Origin: Cylicocyclus nassatus
Taxonomy: Eukaryota > Nematoda > Chromadorea > Rhabditida > Strongylidae
Reading direction: 5' to 3'
DNA: 64,000 bases
NCBI GenBank assembly: GCA_958299035.1
Contig: CATQJL010000223.1
Location: 14,975,742 to 15,039,741 of the forward strand
A model generated the notes under the pieces. It worked only from the letters and a program-made list of their open reading frames with translations. It was not told where the DNA came from and did no database searches. Position 1 is the first letter of the stretch. The number at the start of each line of letters is the position of its first letter. Of this stretch, positions 1-12,032 are shown piece by piece. The position numbers and the translations under genes were made by a program.

Positions 1-577
1 GTAATTTGGAGTCTAGCTATGCAAACATTTGTTCAGCACAAATTTCATTTACCTGCAACAATATGAACCAAAAATAAAATTGCGATAAGGTTGTAATCTT
101 AGCACTTACTACAGTAGATTATTAGTTGTAAATTTTTTTGTTCTGCTTATTTTTCAGCTGGTTACCAAACAGCGACTTTTTTGCTCTAAACATCACCAAA
201 ATGCGCAAGTCTCTTCAGAATACGTTTCCCCCCCCCCCCCTCCCCCCAACTGTGTTAAATTCTCCAAGTCGGATCTCAAAATCTTCCAAAAAAGTTCTTG
301 GGACATGAAACAATTTCAAATTTCTCATCGGCTAGATGGTCACCATTAGTTGCAAGACTCGGGTACAGTGCATAATGCATCTAACTTCTGTTATCTTTTG
401 ATTAAGATTGCCAACTTAAAAATAGAAATTTCTAATCATTTTTGTTATTTTCTATGAACAGAGAAATTTTTTTGGATTAACGAAAAATTCAAGCTGACCT
501 GGATAGCTAGCACTTTCAAAAAATGTTTCAACATTATTAGAAAATTTTCAGAAGTTTGTTTATAGACTTATACTCAC
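1..577. other. Probable intron at left edge
   Basis: No convincing exon is seen. The stretch follows the splice donor of the last visible S28 peptidase exon and is probably an intron; the rest of that gene would lie beyond the window. A C-rich tract occupies about 228-247. No RNA gene or transposon end was recognised. Confidence 0.4.
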
Positions 578-1561
578 TTGAAAATCACTTGCAGCTTCTT
601 TCTCCCATCGGTACCGTTATACGCTAATTTTTGCATCTTCGTAAAAGCTGTGCGGATGTGATCAGCGCACAAAAAACTTTCACCACGATAGTTTTCCTCT
701 GTATGGACTAGATAGTCTGCAAAGTGGTATTGTTTGCTACACCGATGAAACTTTTTAGGTTACCATAATAGTCGACGAAGACGTGAACAGCAGATGAAGA
801 TGATATGGCTCCAATTGTATAGTCTGGATAAGTCTCTCGGAAAAATGCCGATAGTGACCCTGTAGAATTTTTAGGAAATTTGATCTAGTTTATGCCAATG
901 TTGAATAGATTGCCTGGGTAAGATCCTCCAAATGTTACCCAGTGAGTTTTCGTGTGTGGGTAATACTTCACATTCATTTGATCGATAAATTCCTTTATGT
1001 CTGCTAAAGCTTGGTCAATAGTAAGGAGTTTTAAAGATGCGACGTCCTGTAGCCTTAATTTCATAGATAGTCTGTTTCTTTTCTATTTCAACAGCTACCC
1101 TGTCGGTGAATTTTCCTTGGGACCATAAAATCTATGCTCAAGCTGAAAAGCGGCAGCCCCATATTCTTTGGCCCATTGCATCATGGTGACACTTTCATCC
1201 CGCACCCATTTATCGCCAGGAGGAGAAATAGAGCCTAAAATGTTTTTTATAATTTAAATCTAGCTATCATTTCCGACCTTCTCCTCCAAGCATTAGGAAG
1301 ACTAGCCCTCTGCTTGCATTGTAAAACTTCCAGTTGTACTGATAGCGCTAAAATGAGATCAATTACATGGGTCCAATAAAAGGCATAGAAAGATAAAATT
1401 CTACGAACCTGTGACCAGATTGCCGAAGAAGCACTGTCAAAGTGGTCAATTTTTTGCTGTATGGTAGAGTAAATTAAGTACTGATCTTCAGTTTGTGGTC
1501 CATTGGAGTCAGGTGCCTTAACGTCACATTCACTTTGAAAATAGTTATACACGTCTATATC
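578..1561 (-). CDS. Serine carboxypeptidase, peptidase family S28 (partial)
   Basis: Peptidase family S28 (prolyl carboxypeptidase / thymus-specific serine protease type) cleaves C-terminal or penultimate Pro-containing bonds and is usually secreted or lysosomal. Six minus-strand exons join in phase: 1409-1561, 1278-1347, 1099-1234, 914-1053, 764-859 and 578-716. They encode family landmarks in order: QQKIDHF near the N-terminus, RYQYNWKFY followed by VFLMLGGEG, LEHRFYG, DQALADIKEFI, the nucleophile motif GGSYPG (Ser in TFGGSYPGSLSAFFRETYP), IGAISSSSAVHVFVDYY, and CADHIRTAFTKMQ. The 914 donor is GC rather than GT, and the junction restores the conserved PGSLSA stretch. The catalytic Asp and His lie further downstream and are not in the window. 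The first exon visible begins in phase 0 after an acceptor at 1562, so a signal-peptide exon should lie upstream; I could not identify it. Family assignment is firm; whether the gene is complete is unknown. Confidence 0.85.
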
Positions 1562-2003
1562 CTATTTCAAATTTTCGGTATATCATTCACAGAAAAATGG
1601 CAAAATGCCAGAGGAATTATAATTTGCTTCAAAGAATGTGTGTATATGTTCAACAATACATCAGATCAAGTTCTCTTATCTATGCTTATTGCTTGCCAAA
1701 TCTAAAAAAATAGCGACTTTGGTGCACTCTTTTTCCTATAATTTTCTTACCTACAATTATCTCACAACTTTGTTCAACTCGACCGTTCAGAAGAGAAAAC
1801 TTGCTTACTCAAAAGTCGATGATGTTAAGGGGGAGTTAAGGGGTGGTGTGAGAATTTCGAAATGATTCACTAAGAACAATATGATAGTGATTGCTTTTCT
1901 TAAAGTTAACCACACTTTTAAACAATATAGAGCTACAAAGTTGAACCAAAACTCAAAATTAGCAATCTCAGGAAAGACTTCATTATTCTCTAGGTACATT
2001 CCG

Positions 2004-2166
2004 TGTCAATCACGAGCTCCCTTTTCCGTGAACGCAATGAGCTTTGAGCTACGCGCGTGCGTATGGCTTGGGCGTTCAAATGGTCTCTATGGATTGGAGG
2101 TCCGCAGGCAAGGCCCTTGCATTGCGCACGCGTAGTTCCCAAGCGAAAGTGAGCGCGTAATTGACA
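2004..2166. mobile_element. Short inverted-repeat element (MITE-like)
   Basis: The ends are imperfect inverted repeats: the left end reads TGTCAATCACGAGCTCCC and the right end, reverse-complemented, reads TGTCAATTACGCGCTCAC. The 163-bp unit is much more GC-rich than its surroundings and has no coding potential. No clear target-site duplication is visible, so the class is not assigned. Confidence 0.45.
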
Positions 2167-2467
2167 TCATATGTAACCAATTTGTGTCGACATTTTTTTT
2201 CAGAGTGGCAATTTCAAAACAAATTAACTTCATTTTGACTAAAACGCATGCTTAATAACCACATCTGTAACATCAAGAGCATCGAAAGTGAAAATTTCCA
2301 AGGTGCCTTCGCGATTTTGTAGAAAAGCACAACTACACATGAAAATATATTGACATGTTGGAGATGCTGATAGTAAATCAAAGTGCAAAGCGAAGTCACC
2401 TTAAGTAGTCCGCCATGTGGTCGACCAAATATTACAGGGGAGAACAATGCGTCTGTCATGCTCGTGA

Positions 2468-2737
2468 TTAGTATCGATGACAATAACAGTAGTTGAAACA
2501 TGCCCACACAATCGAGCATGTGCACAAACGGAAAGCTGATGGGTGTCTTAATAAAAGCGGAGACGTGGAGAGCATGTTCCGATAAGGTGTGCACTCAATT
2601 GCTAATAGATTGCTGATTAGCTGTATTCCAAGTGCTTGTAAGAAAACAGTTTGAAGCGATAACAAGATGAAGTGTCCAATTGCGTTGTACGGATCTACAT
2701 GTAATATTGTAGATAGGCTCTCTATCAACTGCCTCAT
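2468..2737 (-). other. Hydrophobic open frame, unrecognised
   Basis: An 89-codon minus-strand frame from an ATG contains stretches that could span a membrane (around residues 20-50 and 70-85). A second frame just downstream (2214-2594) is also hydrophobic, and splicing between them is possible: a GTGACT donor follows a GRPHGGLLK segment. It could be part of a seven-transmembrane receptor or a transporter, but no family motif is visible and it may be chance. Confidence 0.2.
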
Positions 2738-3308
2738 TAAATAATGCGAAGGACTTCAAAAGTTGGAAGAATCAAAATGACATTCTGATTTGTTTGCGTC
2801 CTTCATTCTTCCCTCTTGCTGTTGTCTTTAAAGCTCTCTCACATAATACACTGGTGGCGGTAGCAGTAATTCATTAATGTCAAAGGCAGCGCCTAATCCA
2901 AATAGGACATATGGGAGGTCTGACATAGAAATTTTGGTTCTTTAAGGCGTAGCCCAGCCGGCAGCTTGGATGGTGTATTCGCTGCTGAGAAATTATTTTC
3001 TAAACCAAACTTCAATGCCTTGTTGATGGATGACTTGCATCATGCTCACCATGCTTTTCACATCATGACCCGTTAGATTCGCGCGAGTCCTTGCGCGGGA
3101 TGCATGCACGATGCAATTCGCAATTTGATACGATACTGTTTTCCAGTTTCATGGCAAATTTTTCAGCCGTAAGTGAATCATTTGCGCTGCCACTTAGGCA
3201 GTGTCTTAGTTAGGCCCCAAAAATCAGTTACCAAGTGATACTGTCCAAATTTGCATGGAGGCATGACGTATGAGGTTCAAATAATGAACACGATATGAAG
3301 GCATCATA

Positions 3309-3512
3309 ATGTTCTGTGCATGTCTTGGATTTACCTTACGATTTGGACTACTTTTGGTCGTTGTCCCCCTCATAAGCCTAATCTTTTTATATGATACCTA
3401 TGACTCAAATGTTAATGTCTCGCTCAATGGTCAAAGTGCACACCAGAGTTCTTACTCACTTATATTCGTATTTTGCCTTACCTCTCCACTATGTCGGCAC
3501 GCAAGGCTATGA
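3309..3512 (+). other. Open frame with an N-terminal membrane segment, unrecognised
   Basis: A 67-codon plus-strand frame begins MFCACLGFTLRFGLLLVVV, a short basic-hydrophobic start like a type II membrane anchor or signal sequence. No downstream exon and no recognisable domain were found. It may be the first exon of a gene or a chance frame in AT-rich DNA. Confidence 0.18.
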
Positions 3513-4071
3513 ATATAGCCGTTCTCATCCTACTAGACATCTGGTGGCCAAATGATCTTGAACTGGAGCGGGCCGGTTGCGGTAAAACTTAGTAAGCAAT
3601 AACAAAACCGCCAACCCTAATCAAACATTGTCATACATAGGAAGTAACATACAGCGACAAGAAAAACAAAAAAACGTGCTTGAGTTTGAAAAGGACTGAG
3701 AGTGCCGGTCCACCGCACACAGCCTGGTCGTCCAGTCCCAATTCTAGTTGGCCCACCTGTGTTTAGGAGTGAGGACGACTATAACATAGCTTTACAGTTA
3801 TAGTTTTGCTCGCCTTTCGATATGGCTTTGTTCTGATGTGGCGTAATTTAAATGAAGGCAAGAGGAGTGAAACTCTGAAAACTGCATCTTCTTACCGCTT
3901 GTTCAAACTTGCGAAAGCGATGGCTTTGGGAAGGCTGAACTGCAAATTTAGTCAAGGAAATGCAATGATCGGGTGTATAGGCAGTATTACGTGCTCACGG
4001 ACTTCGAAATCATGCGATTCTTCCTCTGGCAAACCCTCAAAATGACGTGATATATATGACCATGTAAATCA

Positions 4072-4355
4072 CTAGTTGGCAAACCCGGCTCCGCCCTGGC
4101 CCGTCAATAATATGTTTGTAATCAGCATGCTCGATTACCCCTCTGTGCCAACTCCCAGCCCTGTAGCTCAAATTTTGCAAAAAATCGATAAAATCGATAT
4201 CGATCGATACGAAAAGTAGGCCATGACACGCTCGCTGCCCCGAAGTGTATGTGTGCCAAGTTTGGTCCCGATCGGTTCAGAAATGGAATTTTCTATTCGG
4301 AACATACGTACATACAGACATACATACAAACAGACATTCAACTTTATATATAAGA
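4072..4355 (-). mobile_element. Non-autonomous Helitron-like element
   Basis: On the minus strand the element begins TCTTATATATAAAG, runs through a TGTATG/TCTG-type simple repeat and a TATCGATTTTATCGA segment, and ends with a GC-rich hairpin followed by CTAG. It is flanked by A on the 5' side and T on the 3' side. Helitrons classically begin TC, end CTRR with a 3' hairpin, and insert between A and T. It has no coding capacity. The same element recurs in the window at 15191, 16519, 31681, 38651, 42770 and 52729. Confidence 0.75.
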
Positions 4356-6240
4356 TTGGAACATTCTAATTGACGCAGTGTACAGATATCTTGCTACTTC
4401 TGTATATTATCTTTTCTTTCTATTTTTACATTACGTATATTCTATCAATGTGAAGAGACAAAGTATTTGCATCTGCCATTTCGTACACCTTGAGTTCTCA
4501 AGAATATTTATAGAAGAAATACAGTTATGTGATCGTGCAAGAGCAGTACCCCTAGCAGATGTCTTAATGAGTGGCGGATGACTTACATGCCGCAGAAAAT
4601 GAGTGATACATAAACGAACATAAATAACATAATAACATAAATACATAAACGACTTCCATGAACACATTCCAGTATACTGCAGCAGTGCGATAGAAACACT
4701 ACACTTAGTTTTGCATATTATGATGAAGAAAGTTTGTTATGCTATGCTATCTACTGGGGCGATGTTGTGGTGACGGTTCCCTATCTTGGCCTTTACCTGA
4801 ATGTCTAATTGAGAGAGTACTACAGTCATGACGGCCGAAACTCGCCTAGTGCAACCACAGGCACAAGAACGATCTCAGTTTTTTTGTGGTTGTTTCCTCT
4901 ATTCTTAATTAGAAAAATGAATGTGCTGAAAAGTACAACCATATCAATATGCAAGAACTCAATAGTTCGAAGTTTTAAAATGGCAGCATTACTTAGATTA
5001 CTAACGATAGGAGTGCCTACCAGTCTTGTTGGCATATACTCCTTCAAAAACTGTTGCAAGTGCACCTTCGGTTAAGCGTGCTGACTCAGGGTCGTTAGAA
5101 AGAATTATGGTTAGAAATGCATACTGACATCGACTATGCCAAGCTCATCTAACCTACAGTTCTATTTCAGGTTAGTTCTTGACTCAGCTTTACTGCGCAA
5201 ATGTTTCGTTATTCAAGGGAATAAGCAAGAAAAAAAGAATGAACTTGTTGAGGTGGTTTATAGAAGGCAGCACGGCCTATTTTGCGGATCAACAATGCCT
5301 ACGAGGTGAATGAACGGACTAACGAACCTAACAGATATACCCAGATATACTTTTTACATTTTGAAACAAAAGCCAACTAGCTTGAAGGACGGGTTATAGC
5401 AATCGAGGACGCTTTCAACTCCAGAGGTTACCGTGCAGATTTTTCAAAGTCCTAGTAGATTCAAGAACAAGACTTGCTTTCGCAGTCTTGCACCGCTCAG
5501 AGACAAGTGGCATTAACGATGGAAGCAATCCTTTTTAAACACTCACAAGTATTTGCAAATGGTAACAGTGAACATATGGAAAAAGTCGAATTTTATCACA
5601 TGCTGCTGTGATTCGTGTTGAGAAAAATACCGGAGCATTCGATTTTCGGCAACCAGAGATCTTTGAAAGTAGGTGGGTCCTATAACGCTGAACACGGAGA
5701 TCAAATTATGTAGCATGTAGACCTGGCACTCAGCAAGATTTGCGAAGAAAACTCTGCAAGCTGCACTATTTGGAAAAAGTTGATCTCATTTTGTAAAACG
5801 CAGCTTTCAACACGGAGGAAAGGTTACAAGGCAATCTTTGACTAGAAAGCTTATACAAAGGCTCATTTACTCATTTACACCATTTCATAAATGGTGCTCA
5901 ATCAACAACGGCGAGATGATAAAGCAGTACTTCGACACATGCTGCCAACCATGTCGCAGGCCCTAAAAGTCGAAAATTCTGTCTTAAAAAATTTTAAAAA
6001 GCTTTTACGGTATGAGCACGCAAAAAGTATAAAACAGCTTACGCAACAGAGTCTATCAGACGAAAGGAAAGGTCAGCCTGCGAAAGTCTAGCCTATCACA
6101 AAGATACCAATGCGAATAGTCCTATAATATGACTAACGAGTATCAGTCTGAGAAGTCTTTGCAACATATCTATGGTGCTAATAATAAACCTGTGTGTTTC
6201 TAGGGCACCTGTCGTCCAAAACAACTTCTTAATCTAATTG
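4356..6240. other. No gene recognised
   Basis: This AT-rich stretch has only short open frames with no domain signature; the longest, 5891-6091 on the plus strand, is basic and unremarkable. I see no RNA gene and no paired transposon ends. Confidence 0.3.
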
Positions 6241-6244
6241 ATCA

Positions 6245-6400
6245 AGTGTTGAAAAAAAATGGAAGCGTGAGTTGTTCCACACGTTGCATTGATTTCCTCC
6301 CGTTGGGATCATAGAATTGAATTTGACAGTAAAAGCAATTTTTTGACTACATTGAAGTATTTGATCCAATTGCCTTCTGGTCGCGAATTTGGTCGTTCAT
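6245..6400. repeat. Dispersed direct repeat, copy 1
   Basis: About 150 bases match 8505-8640 in the same orientation. Shared landmarks are GTTGTTCCACA followed by GTTGCATTG, a TTTGAC plus AAAAGCA segment, and AATTGCCTTCTGGT. Identity is only moderate, so the duplication is old. No reading frame is conserved between the two copies. Confidence 0.5.
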
Positions 6401-7523
6401 CGTACAGAGGGTCCCATCATTAAATCCTTTCACAAGCAGCACTTCGCATTTTTGTTCTTGACGCCACAGTGTTCTTCAAACGTTTTGTAAAAAAGGATTG
6501 CAATCTCAAGATCAGCATCCACTGCTGACTTTAGCAAAATATACATCTCAACTGCCACTTCGACTAGAGAGGCATTCCCTGTCAATGATACTCTTTTCTC
6601 ATCACTCAGACACTGTCTAAACTGATTTTCTTTTGAACATGCTTAAAAATCTTCCCATTGCCATTCGTCGATATGCGTATCCGTTCCCCTAACAATAAAT
6701 GGTGACAAGGACATCTGCTTTTGCGTGCTTCTAACATGACCGGCTGGAAAAGGGTGCGGTTTGAAGAAATAGCAGGATTTATCATTACGGTTCTGTACAT
6801 TCTGTACACCTACACAAGTTTATCCAAAGCCCTCGGGAACTTCTGCAACTGAAGTTCTCGCAATGTTCCTATTTCTTGGGATTTTTTGGGGTTACACGAG
6901 AAAAGTTTCCTCAAAGACCTCGGGAAGCTCCCACAAGTTCTCTGAGAGTGTCATTTAGCGCTATCAGGCAGAGGCCCGGAGTGGACAGTGAGAAGACCGT
7001 TCAGTCATATGCCGCGATCAGTACGACGTACTGCCACACTAAATTGAAGGTATTCCGTCAGCTAGACTGACGAGAATAATGCACACAAGCGGAAAATTAG
7101 ACAAAAGGCTTAGTTGCTCGTTAGTAATGTCGACTCCCCAACTGCGGCGAGGCGGATCCGTGATGATGAACAAAGATCAATGATCGGGTGTGGCTCAGAA
7201 CAGGGCAACCGCAACGCAAGAGGCGCTAGCGAAGCTCTGCCTCGCTAAAGTTCAGGAGCTACTCATAACTTACGAAACGTTTGGATTCACTTCCCTTTGA
7301 GGTGCGACAGCGCGCAGAACTGCACAGTTCCAGGGCTTGAAGACAAGAGGATTGATGAACGGCTGATTTCGATGAGAAGAACAAGGAAACAGATTTTTTT
7401 CTTCTGCAAAGTTTGCTTAGGTTTTCTAAAGCTGCTTAGAACTAGAATTTACTTGTTTACTTCATTGAGTCTGTATCCCAACCATGGTTAGGATAAGTTG
7501 CATTTCAATTTATGAAATTTTTG

Positions 7524-7735
7524 TCAAAAATCATAATTCTTGTTCATCCATTCATTTGCTAGGCGAAATCCCTGATAGCAGTCATCATCGATTTGCGATA
7601 GAGCCGTCATCAACGATTGCCCGGTAGTACAGCAAGTGCCGCTAGCCGGTCTCCAACTATGGTCGTGCAAGCTGTCGCAGTCACATACCCGTTTAATCAA
7701 ACTTGCTCTCGTGTAGAGTAAAAAAAAATTTCAAA
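7524..7735 (-). other. Cysteine-rich open frame, possible terminal exon
   Basis: An open minus-strand frame of about 70 codons ends in TGA at 7524-7526. It has locally raised GC content and five cysteines in a short span, including VCDCDSLHDHSW, GTCCTTG and DDDCYQGF. There is no initiator Met, so it would have to be an internal or terminal exon, and no good acceptor is visible upstream. I do not recognise the family. Confidence 0.25.
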
Positions 7736-8504
7736 GAAGAAAATTTCGCCTCAAAACCTTTTGTTGGGCTTTACCGAGTTAAACGCATCACCTCTGCTTG
7801 ACAGAGGGTTGCACTGGTTCCATTATTCCACTGATTTCCTCCTTGGTCTTGATCTCCTTATTCATTTGATTCAGTTGATACCCACCGAAGATACTGTTCA
7901 TAGCAAAAGAATTGCAAGCAACCACCCATTTCAAAAGCTTTCCATGTTGAAGCGGTAACCATGAACGGTTACAACTTTCCATTAAAATAAATGCGAGATC
8001 GACAGTCGTTGGATTAATTATGGTTTATTAACTTCAAAAAGAGTGATTAATGCAATTTTCTTTTTAAAAAAATTTATTTCTCTCCTGATTGAACTGAACA
8101 ATGAAGGGTCTGTGCAACTATCTCTTTTTTTCCCACATTCTTTCGAAACATCCTTTTCGCCTACGTTTTGACTCAAATTCCATGTCTTGAATGTTCCAAG
8201 CCAAAGAACTCTGCCTGTCAAAGGCAATGTGGATAGATGACATGCGATTTTTGAAGAAACCACACGTCGGACCCTTTCGTCATATGTCGAATTAAATGCT
8301 AGTAGTATGGATCATGCAAATTTGGCTCAAAAGCTTGGCTACTACTCTAGCCGGATGTTGTTTAACCTCTGTCTCTCATCGCGCATAGCCTCTTAAAGGT
8401 AATGGAGGTTGAAGAAAGCAGTTCTACAGAACACATGTGCACTCGGGTACACCTGTTGCACGAGGATCAATGCAAAACCGAAGTGCTTTATTCGCAAACT
8501 AATT

Positions 8505-8640
8505 GACTGTTCAAACAACGAAAGCGTGGGTTGTTCCACATGTTGCATTGTTTTCAGCTTGCTGAGAACAAAAAGTCAAATTTGACGGGAAAAGCACTAT
8601 TCGACTGCACAAGCATTTGATGTAATTGCCTTCTGGTTGG
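8505..8640. repeat. Dispersed direct repeat, copy 2
   Basis: Partner of 6245-6400, with the same order of shared blocks. The interval between the copies (about 2.25 kb) shows no other clear similarity to the flanks, so only a fragment was duplicated or kept. Confidence 0.5.
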
Positions 8641-8909
8641 ATATAAAAAATTGACAAATGTGGACAAAATTATCAAAAATGAAATATTTTTGCCTCTTTC
8701 TTGTTGTAAGTGTCCACTGTCTAGCAGACTGTCAATCCAAACAAAAATTTAGATAATACTCCCACTTACAGATACTCCCGTTTTTTATTGTTGCTGCTGC
8801 TAGAAAGGACTGTAAAAAACCCGATAACTTGAACAGGAAAATTATTAAATATCTGCGCGCGGAAGCTAAAAAGGTGATCGCTCCTTAACTCAGATCTATC
8901 ATTCATGTA

Positions 8910-9480
8910 GGTGCAAATATAGCGCACTCTATCATTGACTAACTTTGAGAACTGCTCTTCCTAGAATGTAAATTCTAAATTTTACAGGTGGAATACTCGT
9001 GCAAACATACAAAAGTAGCACATCTAGTTTTGGACAATACAAAAGTTCAGCCTTTTATATATGGCTACGTAACTTCTACATACACGTAAAGTTGACCATA
9101 TTTCACATCTTCATAAATGCAAGTTATGCAAATAAATCCATTCATTACAGTGACGTCAGCGAATATTATGTTGGTTTGTGGCTAAGAGTGATGATAAGAA
9201 CGGTATGTTTATGATAGCTTATAGCATAAGTTCCTTTCGTTTTTTGTTGCCTTGTGTTCGAAGTAGGTTTTTGTGGAATTTTGGCCTTTGTTTTTGCTTA
9301 CTCTGATATCAAATTTTGATTTGATCTTCACTATGACAAGATTGCAGAGCTAAAAATATAGGGCTCAAATGCGATCTTACCTAGAAAATACGTTCCTGTA
9401 AGAAAATCTCTACAATGTGCTGGTCAGGGAGTTCACCATAGGGTTCACCAAATAAATCTATAATGAGATAGCATGTGCAG
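8910..9480. repeat. Segmental duplication block A, copy 1
   Basis: This block is repeated in direct orientation at 18790-19775. Shared landmarks are GAATACTCGTGCAAACATA, ATGGCTACGTAACT, TGACGTCAGCGAATA, GATAAGAACGGTATGTTTATG, TTTTTGTTG, GATATCAAATTTTGATTTGAT and AATGAGATAGCATGT. The 18.8-kb copy is longer because it contains a 432-bp insertion; this copy is the empty site at GTTG, 9170-9173. No gene is recognised. Confidence 0.7.
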
Positions 9481-9499
9481 AGATTGCTTTCATTGAAAA

Positions 9500-11798
9500 T
9501 TGTCTTGCATGAATAAAATGCTGTTAAAAACTAATGCTTTCAAGAGCTTTCATAAAACTAAGAACATTCTCTGTATAAAGCAAGACGCCTTCTTTTTTCC
9601 AAAAAATGTACGCGTGTACAAAGCGCCGTCAAAGAGCGAATTTTTCTGGCCTCCTGAAAAAATTTCTATGCCTTGAAGACGTATTCTCGCTACCTATCGA
9701 TAGCTACTACGCGTGCTTGTTACTTCTTAATAGGGAAGTCGCTACGCCAAAAAAATTTAGGGAAAAGTCTTAGCCTCGTTATTCTCTCCAATGGATTTTT
9801 TGTAAGGCTTAGTGTATGTATAATAGCCGGAAGCTTGCTCAGTCCAAGGAGATTGGGATCATCAATGAAGAGAGATCCTAAAATAAGCTATATCTGAGCT
9901 TGAGATTTGCAAGGGAACTTATAGAGCAAACTAGTGCTTATAAAATCAAATGATGCCAATTTCTAAGATTGGGAAATAACTTGTCATGGCACATTTACCT
10001 AAGAGGTCTCAAAATGTCCTATTGATCTTTGATAGGCCCTTGTCTCGGTGTCTTGCCCTTTCGTAAATAATTGATCACTTTTTCATTAGAAAGTACGGAC
10101 TTAATTAAATCAAAATAAATTACAATAAAACTTTCACACTTTCAAGCGAGAAACCATTGCCGTTTTATAGATCAAAGCCAGGGAAGTCTTATAATTTTTC
10201 TCACATACTGATCACAAGAAATTTGCCAATAATCAAAATATTCGTTTCTTGATAGATACTTGCAGCAAAGGTTAGAACTCACTGAATTATGGTCATTAGA
10301 GGGATCTTTTTGCGAAATTTCTGACCAAGGAAAAGCCTTTAGTCAAGGGGGCCCTTCCAAATAAGTTTCATTCTATTTGAACAGCACTGAATGCTGATTC
10401 CTTCTCTAGACGTTGCTTTGTGAGTATTTTTGAAAAGAAAAGTATAGGAAGAATTTGGTTAATACTATTACACTCTTTCCAACGATGGATCATGCTGTGT
10501 AAAGAGAATATTAGAACAATTGCGTAAGCTTATGTAGATACACTTGAACATTAAGCAATTCTAAGCGATTTTGTTCCAGATGCGCGCTCATTTTTTACAA
10601 TCTAGAAGTACTCATATCTAGCACTCATATCTCATATCAGAGGCTGACACGTATGGAAACAGATTCAAAACTATTGTTCGATCTCCTTAAAGTGGTTTGA
10701 GTATTATTTGAAAGGGCCATTTCGACTAGGAACACTTCCCTTGTGAATTTCCCTATCATAGCGTTGACTTCATATATCTTTCTTCCTACAAATGGCTTAT
10801 CGATTAACAGGGCTTTCAATTGTACAAAATCAAAAAATTGCTCTAAGCTTCTGGGCAACGTTAAACTTGTTACCCAGAAATTCGTGAAGACGGCATCCAA
10901 TGTTGGAATATTAATCAGACAAACGCTACCGTGACTTTCACCTACGAAAAAAATATTGCAGAAGTTGTAGTACTATGACATTAATCTTTACTTTCAGATG
11001 AAAAGGCTAGTTGGTGGAAAAAAGAGGAAGGTTGGGATTGGCTGTGCTGAAAAGGGCTACAGAATCACTTGCGCATTATATGCAGGAAAATCCCTGTTGA
11101 GTTTACGTAAAAATCGACTTCCTCTGCTATAAAACCAAAAATATGCGAAACCGCAGATGAGATTATAGTTTTTTCGTCGTTTGCAAACGGTTTACGTCAT
11201 AGTGTATTCTAAATAGAAATAAAGATTCAACGAGAATGTCACGTCAACAGATAAAAAATCGTAAAGATCGTTTTAAGATATACAAGTAAACCCGCCTTCC
11301 GTGAAAGTTTCTGGATACTAGATTTCAGTAAGCTTATGACCCCAAGGTGTAAAAAAAAGGGGCGTAAATGTTAGTAATATTGTTGTACTGGACTTCGATT
11401 GATTCCGAAGTCTCTAAAAAGTGTAAATTTTTCCATATTTGTCTCAGTGATAAATGAAAAATGCGTATTGTAAAGAAACAGCTAGTGGAGAAATGGAAAT
11501 ATATGTGTTTAAAGCAAGCTACTGCTTGACGAAGGCGCAGAAGCAGTATTAGTTGAGCGGGCGCATATCCTCACCGTTGTAAATCCTGCGCTTTTGCGCT
11601 CTACGGCTAATATAGCCGCGTTCGCGCGCAAAGATATTGCGCTTTCGTCATGCAGCAGCCCATACATTTAAGGATGTTCATTATGGTAGCTGAAGTGCAC
11701 GGACAACATCGATGTCAAAGTACTTTATAAGTAATAAACAAAAAACCAAACATAATTGATATATGTACTAATAAACATGCTTTGCTTTCCATACAACA
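9500..11798. other. No gene recognised; includes second part of the segmental duplication
   Basis: About 10900-11345 matches 20060-20490 (for example GTTGGGATTGGCTGTGCTGA and GAAACCGC). Both copies look like a degenerate exon after a TTTACTTTCAG-type acceptor, but their frames differ through small indels, so no product is called. An imperfect inverted repeat at about 11518-11660 (arms around ACTGCTTGACGAAGGCGCAG) looks like a small MITE. Confidence 0.35.
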
Positions 11799-12032
11799 CT
11801 ATAATAAATCTTTCAAATAATACTCAGCAGCCTTTCGACGTTTCTCTCTTTGTTCCATAATTTCTTTGAGATTCGAACATAAGGTGCTGATTAGTCGTGT
11901 TTGTAGGAAATCATCGCGAAGACTATAGCCTCTCTTACGGCGCTTCATTCGACGTCGTTTTCTGATGGCGAGATCAAGAATCCGAGACATAGTCTTTTCT
12001 CGCATCATTTCGTCATCGTAGTCGCTCTCCGA
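11799..12032 (-). CDS. Terminal exon of a small basic protein (family copy 1)
   Basis: The exon is open from a TTACAG acceptor (exon starts at 12032) to a TAG at 11799-11801, 77 codons. It has an acidic start (SESDYDDE) followed by a Lys/Arg-rich block (RKRRRMKRRKRGYSLRDD) and a helical tail with LISTLCSNLKEI. A paralogous exon lies at 27087-27347 with the same acceptor, the same order of blocks and a similar tail (MIKTLRSNLEEI). The basic block followed by a hydrophobic-acidic helix faintly resembles the N-terminus of Harbinger-type transposases, but this is weak. Upstream exons were not found. A nuclear or nucleic-acid-binding product would fit the charge, by inference only. Confidence 0.5.
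   Translation of the reverse strand, partial: SESDYDDEMMREKTMSRILDLAIRKRRRMKRRKRGYSLRDDFLQTRLISTLCSNLKEIMEQREKRRKAAEYYLKDLL

Larger units (their letters stand above)
1562..4071. other. Unassigned 2.5 kb upstream of the S28 gene
   Basis: This stretch should contain the missing first exon of the S28 gene, but no signal-peptide ATG exon could be fixed. It contains one short inverted-repeat element (2004-2166) and two hydrophobic open frames, listed separately, that are not recognised. No RNA gene was seen. Confidence 0.3.
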
